A stretch of 64,000 nt of DNA from Bacteroidaceae bacterium (GTDB lineage Bacteria; Bacteroidota; Bacteroidia; Bacteroidales; Bacteroidaceae), in NCBI GenBank assembly GCA_024398615.1, contig JAKSIU010000011.1, positions 1 to 64,000 of the forward strand, in the 5' to 3' direction. The notes under the pieces were generated by a model that searched no databases, was not told the DNA's origin, and saw only the letters and a list, made by a program, of their open reading frames with translations. Positions within the stretch are counted from its first letter, which is position 1; the number at the start of each line of letters is the position of its first letter. The position numbers were made by a program, and so were the translations under genes. Positions 44,329-52,881 of the stretch are shown in pieces.

Positions 44329-46208
44329 TATTTGTAGTATTTTTCGTAATAATCTATGAATGCCTTGTTAACCAGCAGGGTACCACCAGGTGTCGGGAAG
44401 TCTCCGCTGAAATACCAATCGCCAGGAGTCTTGGGACATGCTGCATGCAGACCGTCCAGGGTCTGATACACGATCTTGACCTCGGCCTTTACTGTAGGAG
44501 CCGTCAGCATTTCCTGGATCTTTGCGGAAATCTCCTCTTCAGTGAAAGGAGCGTAAATTTCCTTGACGCAGTTGACGCGTTCATCAGCCGGTTTGGACAG
44601 CTGTTCCCGGCACTTGCAATACACATCGGTCACCACATTCCACATTCCGCGTTCCTCAAGCAGAGCAAGAGCGGCCTTGAATGCGATGAAATGGTCAAGT
44701 GACGACATGTCAATTCCGTAGTAGTCAGGATAACGCACCTGAGGCGATGAACTAACAATGACAATGCGTTTGGGATTCAGACGGTCCAGTATCTTGAGAA
44801 TCTGTTCCCTGAGAGTGGTGCCGCGTACAATGCTGTCATCAATGACGACCAGATTGTCGACACCTGGTTCAATCACACCGTATGTAATGTCATACACATG
44901 GGCAGCCAGGGCATTGCGGCTCTCGCCTGCTGTGATGAACGTTCTCAGCTTGATGTCCTTCCATGCTATCTTCTCGTTACGGACCCGACGTGACAGGATC
45001 TTCTCAAGCTGTTCAGGTGTGGCATCAGGTCCGAGAGCCTTTATCTGTTCCAGTTTCTGCCTGTTCAGATAATTCTCGAATCCCTCGACAAGACCGTACG
45101 ATGCCACCTCGGCCGTATTCGGAATGAACGAGAACACAGTATGGTCGATATCTCCGTCAACAGCCTTGAGAACCGGTCCCACAAGCTCGCTTCCCAGCTG
45201 CTTGCGCTCGCGGTAGATGTCCACATCATTGCCGCGGCTGAAATAGACGCGCTCGAACGAGCAGGACATATTGGCCTTCTTTTCAATGATCTGAACCAGA
45301 TTCATCTGTCCCTTCTTATTGATGACCAGAGCCTGACCTGGTTCCAGTTCATGGACCTTGTCATCGGTCACATTGAGAGCGGTCTGAATGGCCGGACGTT
45401 CCGATGCCACGGTGATTATCTCGTCATCGGCATACCAGAACGCTGTACGGATACCCCACGGGTCACGGATTACGAACGATTCACCGCTGCCGGTTATTCC
45501 GCCGACCACATATCCGCCATCCCAGATGGGGGCCGATGTGCGCATCACGTTGGCAATATCCATGTTATCCTCGATGTACTGGGTGATTCCCAGACCCTGA
45601 AGTCCCATATCTTCGGCCTGACGGAACACACGCTCCACCTCGCGGTCAAGACGGTGTCCCATCTGCTCCAGCATGAAGTAGGTCGATGCGTTGTTCCTGG
45701 GGTGCTGTCCCTTGGATACTATCTCCTTGAACACCTCATCATTGTTGGTAATGGTAAAGTTGCCGCATATGGCCAGGTTCTTGGCTCTCCAGTTGTTCCG
45801 GCGCAGAAGAGGATGAACCTCGCTGACACTCTTTGTTCCACCCGACGAGTAACGCAGGTGTCCCAGATACAGTTCGCCAAGGAAAGGCATTGACTTTGAA
45901 AGGTAGTGGTCATCGGCCAGCTGTTCCTTAGTGCACTTGCCCAACTCTGCCTGAACACGGTCAAACACTTCGGTAATGGCTCCTGAACCCAGAGCACGGT
46001 CACGGAACATATAGTCTTCACCGGGATTGGCCTTCAGTTTGACACATGCTATTCCGGCACCCTCCTGTCCACGGTTCTTCTGCTTCTCCATCATCAGATA
46101 GAGGCGTGACAGACCATACTGGAAATTGCTGTACTTGCGACGGTAATATGACATGGGCTTGAGCAGCCTGACCATTACCATACCACACTCATGATTCAAA
46201 GGTTCCAT
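44328..46208 (-). CDS. purF: Amidophosphoribosyltransferase, long Bacteroidota form
   Basis: 626 aa, longer than the usual ~470-510 because of insertions. Class II glutaminase N-terminus with the nucleophile Cys8 after a short propeptide (MEPLNHECGM) and EKQKNRGQEGAGI. The phosphoribosyltransferase half holds the PRPP loop LVVIDDSIVRGTTLREQ. It makes phosphoribosylamine, the first step of purine synthesis. Here the glutaminase looks intact, unlike that of CarA next door. First gene of the purF-carA-carB operon, with a structured leader upstream. Confidence 0.9.
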   Translation of the reverse strand: MEPLNHECGMVMVRLLKPMSYYRRKYSNFQYGLSRLYLMMEKQKNRGQEGAGIACVKLKANPGEDYMFRDRALGSGAITEVFDRVQAELGKCTKEQLADDHYLSKSMPFLGELYLGHLRYSSGGTKSVSEVHPLLRRNNWRAKNLAICGNFTITNNDEVFKEIVSKGQHPRNNASTYFMLEQMGHRLDREVERVFRQAEDMGLQGLGITQYIEDNMDIANVMRTSAPIWDGGYVVGGITGSGESFVIRDPWGIRTAFWYADDEIITVASERPAIQTALNVTDDKVHELEPGQALVINKKGQMNLVQIIEKKANMSCSFERVYFSRGNDVDIYRERKQLGSELVGPVLKAVDGDIDHTVFSFIPNTAEVASYGLVEGFENYLNRQKLEQIKALGPDATPEQLEKILSRRVRNEKIAWKDIKLRTFITAGESRNALAAHVYDITYGVIEPGVDNLVVIDDSIVRGTTLREQILKILDRLNPKRIVIVSSSPQVRYPDYYGIDMSSLDHFIAFKAALALLEERGMWNVVTDVYCKCREQLSKPADERVNCVKEIYAPFTEEEISAKIQEMLTAPTVKAEVKIVYQTLDGLHAACPKTPGDWYFSGDFPTPGGTLLVNKAFIDYYEKYYK

Positions 46209-46234
46209 CTATTTTATGTTTAATTACTGTTCAA

Positions 46235-46286
46235 TAAAAAAGAAAAAGGGAGAATATGACTTGCACACTCCCCCTTTTCATATTCT
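46235..46286 (-). promoter_or_regulatory. Leader hairpin with T-rich tail before purF (attenuator candidate)
   Basis: On the minus strand AGAATATGA (46286-46278) pairs with TCATATTCT (46259-46251) around an 18-nt loop, followed directly by CCCTTTTTCTTTTTTAT (46250-46234). In the loop AAAAGGGGGAG can pair instead with the CCCTTTTT tail, which would break the first stem. Such mutually exclusive pairing suggests transcription attenuation of purF-carA-carB. It lies between a -7 box at 46321 and the ATG at 46208. Confidence 0.5.
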
Positions 46287-46320
46287 GCGAACTATTTTCT
46301 CTCTTTTCACTTTCATGCTG

Positions 46321-46328
46321 CAAAGTTA
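46321..46328 (-). promoter_or_regulatory. -7 box TAACTTTG for purF-carA-carB
   Basis: The minus strand reads TAACTTTG, matching TAnnTTTG. Initiation near 46314 would give a leader of about 105 nt that contains the hairpin. No TTTG at -33. Confidence 0.5.
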
Positions 46329-46407
46329 CATCTTTCCAAAAGAACCTTCACGCGCGCGAGACATTTTTTTGGGAAAAATGATATTAAAAAATGTAACATA
46401 CGAATAG

Positions 46408-47553
46408 TTATACAGTCTGTACGCACGGACAGGCAATGGGATTGCAGTAGATACCCAGGAAAATGTCTCTGAGAGCGTCCATATCATCTGTCCCGAATCC
46501 CGACAATCCATCGAGACGGGCCTTGAACGCGGCGGCCTGATCTGCGGAATATTCGGCATTGTACCTTGATGTCCCATACCTCATGTCGTATGCGATGTAC
46601 GCATTGGGGAACAGATGGTATCCGCCGCAGATGCGCCTGTCAATGAGTTCCGCGACACAACGGTGGAACCTGACGTCCGGAACCTGGCCGAAAGCCTCAA
46701 GGTCAGCGGCTGTAACGGGATCACATATCTGGAAATGCAGCCGTCCCTTGTCCTGGGTAATACCTGTCAATATGCTGTTCAGGTCCTCGCCCGGCTTCTT
46801 CACATACTGTCCATTTCTTGCGGTCTCATACAGTTCACGCGCTTTCAGCATATCGCACGGCTCCCATTCGTACGATACTGACACCGGCACTATGTTCAAC
46901 TCGGCAAGCCTGCTCACCCTGTCGCCGCTGCCGCTCATTGAGAACATCTTGATTATGCCCTGAGCCGTACGGTCAATACCATCCTTGGTCCGGCCGTTAC
47001 GCTGTGCAATCCAAACCGACTGTTTCCTTTCGGTCAGGACATATCGGATGTATTCAGACAGATGAATGCTGCTGTTATACATCTCTCGGGGACTGCCGGC
47101 ACGCTCTACACGGAACATCTTGTTGCTCTTGCCTATATCAATGAGCAGCTGGCCCTGCATAAGATTGGAGCCGAATGTAATTTCGCCCGAATCCAGCCCG
47201 TAACACTTATAAAGAGAGGACATGAGAAGGCATGAATCCAAAACGATGTCACGGTGATTGCTCACGAACAGATACTGTTTTGAAGTGTCCAGTTTCTCTG
47301 CTCCTCCGATTGTCAGCCCGGCAGTCGTGCAGTCAATGATACGCTGGCTGGCTGCTGCCATGACATGATACTGGAAATCATAAACGCTTTTGAACGAGCA
47401 GACGAGTTCATGCACTTCATCCACCGTCCGCTCTGGAAAAATGAAACTCGCCAGCATTGGGAATGACCGATGCCCGGCAATACGCCTCATGGCAGCCGGT
47501 ATCTCAGCATCACGGTACGGACGTATGTCATCGAATCTGGATTCGTCAGTCAT
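46408..47553 (-). CDS. PlsC-like glycerolipid acyltransferase, last gene of the lipid operon
   Basis: 381 aa. FVSNHRDIVLDSCLL (about 97-110) is the acyltransferase box in a variant form in which the Asp is one residue further than in NH-x4-D. VERAGSPREM and VWIAQRNGRTKDG are the later blocks of glycerol-3-phosphate acyltransferases. It probably moves an acyl chain to a glycerolipid or to the pathway's product. Overlaps the AMP-ligase gene by 4 bp, which puts it in the same transcript. An AT-rich inverted repeat (ACATTTTTT/AAAAAATGT, about 46361-46394) just past its stop may act as a weak terminator. Confidence 0.82.
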   Translation of the reverse strand: MTDESRFDDIRPYRDAEIPAAMRRIAGHRSFPMLASFIFPERTVDEVHELVCSFKSVYDFQYHVMAAASQRIIDCTTAGLTIGGAEKLDTSKQYLFVSNHRDIVLDSCLLMSSLYKCYGLDSGEITFGSNLMQGQLLIDIGKSNKMFRVERAGSPREMYNSSIHLSEYIRYVLTERKQSVWIAQRNGRTKDGIDRTAQGIIKMFSMSGSGDRVSRLAELNIVPVSVSYEWEPCDMLKARELYETARNGQYVKKPGEDLNSILTGITQDKGRLHFQICDPVTAADLEAFGQVPDVRFHRCVAELIDRRICGGYHLFPNAYIAYDMRYGTSRYNAEYSADQAAAFKARLDGLSGFGTDDMDALRDIFLGIYCNPIACPCVQTV

Positions 47554-48845
47554 CGGCGCTCATCTATGAATTTGACCGGTTTGCGGCCTGTCGGAGGAAA
47601 ATTGACCTTCCTTATATCATCCGCCGGACATATCTCGATTTCAGGAGCCACACGGATACGCGAACGGAAGCTGTCCTTGAGTTCCTTCACAACGTCAAAA
47701 TCCTGTTCCGTCTTCAGCCCCACCTTTACCAGGACATCATCGGTCCCGGCGGCACTGTTGCGGACAATCACCACATAATTCTCAATGTAGTCGGTATTGT
47801 CAAGCACATCGTTTATTGCAGGCGGATAAAGAGTCGTGCCCTTGAGCTTGATCATGTTGTTCTTGCGTCCAAGCAGCGGAGACAGACGGTATGACCAGCG
47901 TCCGCAACGGCACTGCTCCACATGCTTGCAGGCAATGTCACCGGTACGGAACCTGAGCAGAGGCATACCCTCAACACCAAGGGTAGTCACGACCACCTCA
48001 CCGGGCTGACCGTCAGCTACAGGCATTCCGTCATCCCCTATTATCTCGACTATAATCAGTTCCGGATGTACGTGACCGCCCATGCCGTATTCGCATTCGC
48101 TGAACGTAGCCCCCATTTCGGTCGATGAATAAGTGGCGAAAAGTTTCACTTCGGGCCATCTCTCATGAATCTGACGGCCAAGCAGATTGTATTCGAAGTT
48201 CTGGTCGCGCAGTCCCTCACCTATTCCTATTATGCGGCGGATGCTGCTGCCACGGTAATCTATTCCATGTGCCTCAGCATAGTCTATCAGTTTCAGGATG
48301 AACGAAGGAACGCACATTATGGCATCGGGCTGGAAACGGCGTATGGTATCCCACTGCAGTTCCGGTATTCCGTTACCCACGCGTATCACTCCGGCTCCCA
48401 TTTCCCTGAGTCCAAGGAAATACGCCATACCGGCCATGAAACGTTTGTCAAGCGTGGTCATGAGCTGCAGAACGCTTTCCTCACTGAGTCCGGCACAGGT
48501 GAACGACTTCTTCTCATTGTAGGCCAGACGCTGCAGGTCCTTCTCGGTACAGCCGAAAAGAACCGGGTCCCCCATGGTCCCGGATGTGGTTATATAGTCT
48601 ATTATTCTCTTCTTCGGTACACAGCAGAAATCGTCATTGTACAACTGCAGGTCCTTCTTTTCAGTGAATGGGATTCTGGTAAGGTCCTCAAGATGGAGGA
48701 TCTTCTCAGTATTGATGCCGTAGCTCTCGAACATACGGCGATAGTAAGGCGATCTCTCCTTCAGGTATGCCAGATGGTCACGAAGCAGTCCCTCCTGAAA
48801 TTCCTTGATCCGTTCAGGGCTCTCAAACTCAATATCCTTTTCCAT
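47550..48845 (-). CDS. Phenylacetate-CoA-ligase-like AMP-forming enzyme
   Basis: 431 aa, ANL superfamily, PaaK-like. P-loop ITTSGTMGDPVLF, ATYSSTEMG and LLRFRTGDIA, with the C-terminal hinge region LLGRKNNMIKLKGTTLYPP (PaaK signature). In aryl-polyene and flexirubin clusters a ligase of this kind activates an aromatic acid before loading onto ACP; that role is inferred here from position. It could equally activate a fatty acid or act alone. 15 bp after the esterase gene, 4-bp overlap with the acyltransferase gene. Confidence 0.85.
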   Translation of the reverse strand: MEKDIEFESPERIKEFQEGLLRDHLAYLKERSPYYRRMFESYGINTEKILHLEDLTRIPFTEKKDLQLYNDDFCCVPKKRIIDYITTSGTMGDPVLFGCTEKDLQRLAYNEKKSFTCAGLSEESVLQLMTTLDKRFMAGMAYFLGLREMGAGVIRVGNGIPELQWDTIRRFQPDAIMCVPSFILKLIDYAEAHGIDYRGSSIRRIIGIGEGLRDQNFEYNLLGRQIHERWPEVKLFATYSSTEMGATFSECEYGMGGHVHPELIIVEIIGDDGMPVADGQPGEVVVTTLGVEGMPLLRFRTGDIACKHVEQCRCGRWSYRLSPLLGRKNNMIKLKGTTLYPPAINDVLDNTDYIENYVVIVRNSAAGTDDVLVKVGLKTEQDFDVVKELKDSFRSRIRVAPEIEICPADDIRKVNFPPTGRKPVKFIDERR

Positions 48846-48860
48846 CTCTGCAAAAATATG

Positions 48861-49745
48861 TCATTTTATTCCTATTTCGTCAAGCCAGTCAAGAAAAGCG
48901 TATTTCCATTTCCTGGATTCTTCCGAACCGTATCTCTCACTCACTCCGAACCCGTGTCTGCCCTCCTTATACTGAATATACCGGTGGTCAATGCCATGAA
49001 CTGTCAGAGCGCTGTCCAGCAATACCGAATTGTGCCAGTCAACCACAGGGTCATCCTTGCAGTTCACAATGAATACCGGAGGACAGTCATCGGGAATATT
49101 GTCCTCAAGAGACATCATACGGCGCAGTTTCCGACTGCTTTTACCCCACTCTCCCAACAGTCCGCGACGCGAACGCCGATGGACGTATGGCGGTTTCATG
49201 GTCACTACCGGATATATCGAAGCAATGAAATCGGGACGTAGCGACACCGACGCACCGCCCTGCGGCAAACGGGTGAAATCCTGCATGTAGTAGCATCCGG
49301 AACTCATTACCAGATGTCCGCCTGCCGAAAAACCCATGACTCCCAAACGCTCCGGATCAATGCCATATTCATCGGCATTTTCCCTTAACAGTCTGATTGT
49401 TCTCTGCAGATCACAAAGCATGTCGGGATGTCGGTTACCACGTGCCACATAGCGGTAATGCGTGAAATATGCACCGAAACCGGCAGTCCTGTACTGGAGC
49501 AGGAATGCATTGATACCCTGTTCCTGCAGCCATTCCGCGACCTCAATACCCTCGCCCTTCACATCCAGCCAGCAATAGCTGCCGCCCGGACACACTATGA
49601 CCGTAGGGGCATCGGAACCTGCCTCGGTCATGTATGGTGTCAGCATGACTTCACCGGCACGGAAATCCACATCGGCCCATGGTGTCGTGGTCAGACGTGA
49701 AGGCGTAATGGTAAGAAAGGTGAAAAGCAGCAGTGATTCCAGCAT
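48861..49745 (-). CDS. Alpha/beta-hydrolase esterase in the lipid operon
   Basis: 294 aa with a hydrophobic start that may be a signal peptide or anchor. VIVCPGGSYCWLDVKGEG is the oxyanion-hole region of acetyl-esterase-like proteins, GFSAGGHLVM holds the nucleophile, NCKDDPVVDWHNS the Asp and KEGRHGFGVSE the His. It could trim an ester from the pathway product. It overlaps the preceding unknown gene by 1 bp. The substrate is unknown; similar proteins are often called lipase/esterase or xylan esterase. Confidence 0.85.
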   Translation of the reverse strand: MLESLLLFTFLTITPSRLTTTPWADVDFRAGEVMLTPYMTEAGSDAPTVIVCPGGSYCWLDVKGEGIEVAEWLQEQGINAFLLQYRTAGFGAYFTHYRYVARGNRHPDMLCDLQRTIRLLRENADEYGIDPERLGVMGFSAGGHLVMSSGCYYMQDFTRLPQGGASVSLRPDFIASIYPVVTMKPPYVHRRSRRGLLGEWGKSSRKLRRMMSLEDNIPDDCPPVFIVNCKDDPVVDWHNSVLLDSALTVHGIDHRYIQYKEGRHGFGVSERYGSEESRKWKYAFLDWLDEIGIK

Positions 49746-50107
49746 CAGTCTTTCAGCATTCCTTCAATTTCGGTTCTGTCCATCTGGCGGTAACGGTGCT
49801 GGATGTCGGCACTGAAATCCACCTGGAAATACTCCTCGTCGTAGAATGACAGCTTGGAGTTGGTGTCGGGATTGCATTCCACATACGTTATGGAAGCAAT
49901 GTCCAGCCCCTTGGCCTGACATATCTGCTCTGCCAGCTTCTGTCCGGCGTATGTGACTGACGTTCCGGGATTGTCCTGATACAGTTCAGTCACTATCACG
50001 AATATCCTTCCAGCCTTGCGGCGTATCTTCAGTCCGCAGGTCGACGGCATGTCCCATTCGCCCTTGAAACTGAATATCTCATCATAATAATCGGGTGATA
50101 CTCTCAT
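49745..50107 (-). CDS. Unknown 120-aa protein in the lipid operon
   Basis: 120 aa, no signal peptide or membrane segment. It reads as an alternating alpha/beta domain: a strand pair around CGLKIRRKAGRIFVIVTELY, a helix TYAGQKLAEQICQAKG, then ITYVECNP and the acidic YFQVDFSADIQHRYRQMDR. I do not recognise a family. It lies 1 bp after the radical SAM gene and overlaps the esterase gene by 1 bp, so tight coupling is likely. Cofactor-partner roles for the radical SAM enzyme are possible but without direct evidence. Confidence 0.75.
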   Translation of the reverse strand: MRVSPDYYDEIFSFKGEWDMPSTCGLKIRRKAGRIFVIVTELYQDNPGTSVTYAGQKLAEQICQAKGLDIASITYVECNPDTNSKLSFYDEEYFQVDFSADIQHRYRQMDRTEIEGMLKD

Positions 50108-50108
50108 T

Positions 50109-51398
50109 TCAGTTCTTCTTGATGTTTCTTACCACATCCTTGCCGAACGAGCGGTTGGCAAGACGACGGTCACGCGGGCGGTATGTGCCCTCCTTCATTT
50201 CACGCAGGGCCACGTTGCAGAACAGACGGAACATCTTCTGCTCCTGGCTTTCATCGGCATAGAAGCTCTTCCATGCGTACTCGTAGACATCCTGAAGTTC
50301 ATCAGGAGTCATCTTCTTGGGCTGGAACACAACCTGACCGGCATTGTAATGGTTCCAGTCAAAGTCGAATATGCGGCCCTGACGCAGCAGGTCGTCATAG
50401 ACCTTGGTGTGCGGGAACGGGGTCAGCACTGTGAATTCAGCCAGATCGAGGTCAATCTCGCCGAGAAAGTCAATCAGACGCTTGCAGTCATCGACAGTCT
50501 GGTTGTCAAGTCCAAGCAGAATGGTACCCTCGACACCTATTCCATAGTCATGATAACGCTTGACACGCTCCCTGATATAGTCCGATGTGTCATACACGGC
50601 CTGATACACATACCATGCGCCGGCCTTGGCGGCAAGATCAAGCACCTCGGGGTCATCCTCAATGGTGTGGCTTATCCACTTCTTTTTAAGCGGTGCAATG
50701 GCACGGAACAGTTCCTTCTCCCATTCCTTGTTCTGGGCAAGTGAATTGTCCACAATGAACAGGCGGTTGTTCTCAATGCCTGCCATGTCCTCGACCACCT
50801 TGTCGATGGGACGCGGACGGAAGCATCGGCCTCCAAGATACGATACTGCGCAGGGATAGCAGCTGAAACGGCAGCCACGGCTGGCATGGAACAGGTCCAC
50901 CATCTGAACGCCCTTGTGATTGTACAGCTCGCGCTTGTACAGGTCACGGCGGCAGGGACCTACCGACTCAATCGGGGGCAGATTGCCCATGAAGTTGTAC
51001 AGTTTCTTGAGTTCGCCACGGCTCCAGTCAAGCATCACCTGCTCCATGCGTCCCTCGCTCTCGCCCAGAAACACACTGTCCACGTGGTTCACCATCTCCT
51101 CGGCATGAAGCATGGTGGATATGCCTCCGGCAAAGACCAGTTTTCCGCGTTTGTGATACTCGTCGGCAATCTCCCAACCGCGCTTGACCTGGGTCGAAAG
51201 CATCATGGACAGGGCCACGCCGTCACACTCCTCGTCAAAGTCGATGGTATCGACATTCTCGTCACAGAATGACACGTCAACCCATTCAGGAAGGGTCGCA
51301 GCAAAGGCCACCGGTCCGTGAGGTGGCAGATTGAAGGTTGTCTGCCCTTTCAGCTTCTGCCACTTGGGATAAATCAGTTTAAGTTTGAAAGTGTTCAT
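50109..51398 (-). CDS. Radical SAM protein of the B12-binding type
   Basis: 429 aa. The 4Fe-4S motif is C-R-F-S-C-Y-P-C at residues 176-183 (ASRGCRFSCYPCAVSYLGG). The N-terminal ~130 residues look like a B12-binding Rossmann-type domain (FAGGISTMLHAEEM; VDSVFLGESEG), without the H of the DxHxxG motif. LLGLDNQTVDDCKRLIDFL and FTVLTPFPHTKVYDDLLRQG are typical of this branch (HpnP-, BchE-like). Such enzymes methylate or rearrange unreactive carbons. In this cluster it may tailor the polyene or its head group. 7 bp after the oxidoreductase gene. Confidence 0.88.
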   Translation of the reverse strand: MNTFKLKLIYPKWQKLKGQTTFNLPPHGPVAFAATLPEWVDVSFCDENVDTIDFDEECDGVALSMMLSTQVKRGWEIADEYHKRGKLVFAGGISTMLHAEEMVNHVDSVFLGESEGRMEQVMLDWSRGELKKLYNFMGNLPPIESVGPCRRDLYKRELYNHKGVQMVDLFHASRGCRFSCYPCAVSYLGGRCFRPRPIDKVVEDMAGIENNRLFIVDNSLAQNKEWEKELFRAIAPLKKKWISHTIEDDPEVLDLAAKAGAWYVYQAVYDTSDYIRERVKRYHDYGIGVEGTILLGLDNQTVDDCKRLIDFLGEIDLDLAEFTVLTPFPHTKVYDDLLRQGRIFDFDWNHYNAGQVVFQPKKMTPDELQDVYEYAWKSFYADESQEQKMFRLFCNVALREMKEGTYRPRDRRLANRSFGKDVVRNIKKN

Positions 51399-51405
51399 AA
51401 CTTGC

Positions 51406-52881
51406 TTATTTTGTTTGTATTATATCATTCAGAATCACATCGTTGCCGACAATCGCCTGAGCCGTCTCGATTGCCGTCATCGGGACGCCTCCTATGCCGT
51501 GCATGTTCACGTTCTGGCCAGTCAGCAGCAGATTGCCCACCTTGGTACGTATGGGCACCTGCGACAGCGCCGGACACTCCACATCCTTGGCGTATCCGAA
51601 AGCGCCCGCATGCGGGGCTCCCAGCCAGTCACGGAACGTAAGCGGGCTGGCAGCGAAAATGTCATCGGCCTGTTCCCTGATGTCAGGGAAGCGCTTCTCC
51701 ACCAGATCCATGACACGCTCAGTGCGTTCCTTCTTCCAGCATTCGTATCCGGCACCCCGATGCCCTGTACGTGTATCTGCCCATTGCTCCGTCTCAACGA
51801 AATCCATAAGCGAGAGAACGGTCATGTGCGTAGCCCAGCCGTCACCACCTCCGGCAAGGAAGCAGTTTGCCGTATGCGGCCATACGCCGTCACGCACCCA
51901 CACATTACGGAAACTGTCATTCACGGAAACCGGACAGCCGGGATGTCTCAGGACACCGGGCTTGAGTTTCACGAAGACCTTGAAGGCCGATGCCGTATCG
52001 GGAATCTCCATGAGCCGTCTCGAATACCCGGCATTGAAGGCCTTTCCGTCAATCATGGCAAGCAGTGCCTGCGGGTGAATGTCCGATATGTAATTGTCTG
52101 CAACGTATTCACGTCCATCACCGTCAGTCACCGAACAGACCTTCATGTCGCGCACTGTGACACGCTTCACCTCACGTCTGGTCAGCACCTGTCCCCCGCC
52201 CTGTTCGATGACACGTTGCAGGGCTTCGGCCAGACGGCCTGAACCGGCGCGGAACCAGCACGGACCTTCAATGAACATCTTGGATATCATGACATGCAGA
52301 TAGGCCGGCGAATGCCCCGGCACGCCTGCATAAAGAGGATTCACGAACGCCAGCAGCGCTTCGAGTTCAGGATCAGACACATACTGAGCAATGAACCTGT
52401 CGGCCGCCATCATGAACTCGTCACTATGCGGCTGGAAAATGCCATCTGACGGTTCCAGATAGAACAGTTTCTCCTCATGCGAGAGACGGTCGACAGCATC
52501 CAGATAACGTGCCAGTCCATCCGACTGTTCCGGGAAGCACTGCGACAGATACTCCTGAAAGGCCTTGCGTCCCACCGGAAGGTCAAAAGTACGTCCGGTA
52601 TCGGCGTATGTCACACTGGCCAGCCTGTCAGGGAACTCCAGCTCAAGACTGTCCATAATGCCTAGATACCGGCAGATACGGTTCATGTTCCCGCCGGGAG
52701 CAAAACCTGCCGCAATGTGCATTCCGGTCTCATACACTTCACCGCCGCGCACAAAGTTCTGCAGACCGCCTCCAATGACTGCGTTCTTTTCGAGTACAGT
52801 CACTCTTACGCCCTGCCTTGACAGCAGCGCCCCGGTAAAGAGACCGCCCATTCCTGCACCTATTATCAGCGTATCCGTCAT
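51406..52881 (-). CDS. CrtI-like FAD-dependent oxidoreductase
   Basis: 491 aa. The N-terminal FAD motif is IIGAGMGGLFTGALLSRQGV followed by VLEKN; GGGLQNFVRGG and the C-terminal LLLTGQNVNMHGIGGVPMTA are the phytoene-desaturase/retinol-saturase signature. It would saturate, desaturate or isomerise double bonds of a polyene-like chain. Overlaps the MMPL gene by 4 bp. It is not standard in the aryl-polyene clusters I recall, so it may mark a special product. Confidence 0.87.
   Translation of the reverse strand: MTDTLIIGAGMGGLFTGALLSRQGVRVTVLEKNAVIGGGLQNFVRGGEVYETGMHIAAGFAPGGNMNRICRYLGIMDSLELEFPDRLASVTYADTGRTFDLPVGRKAFQEYLSQCFPEQSDGLARYLDAVDRLSHEEKLFYLEPSDGIFQPHSDEFMMAADRFIAQYVSDPELEALLAFVNPLYAGVPGHSPAYLHVMISKMFIEGPCWFRAGSGRLAEALQRVIEQGGGQVLTRREVKRVTVRDMKVCSVTDGDGREYVADNYISDIHPQALLAMIDGKAFNAGYSRRLMEIPDTASAFKVFVKLKPGVLRHPGCPVSVNDSFRNVWVRDGVWPHTANCFLAGGGDGWATHMTVLSLMDFVETEQWADTRTGHRGAGYECWKKERTERVMDLVEKRFPDIREQADDIFAASPLTFRDWLGAPHAGAFGYAKDVECPALSQVPIRTKVGNLLLTGQNVNMHGIGGVPMTAIETAQAIVGNDVILNDIIQTK

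Noticed and set aside
48851-48858. TATTTTTG box just before the AMP-ligase gene
   Set aside because: It is 5 bp from the ATG, inside a 15-bp gap between coupled genes, and would give a leaderless RNA. A chance AT-rich match is more likely.
48165-49241. Open frame of 358 codons on the plus strand
   Set aside because: Antisense across the AMP-ligase and esterase genes, both well supported; no family motif.
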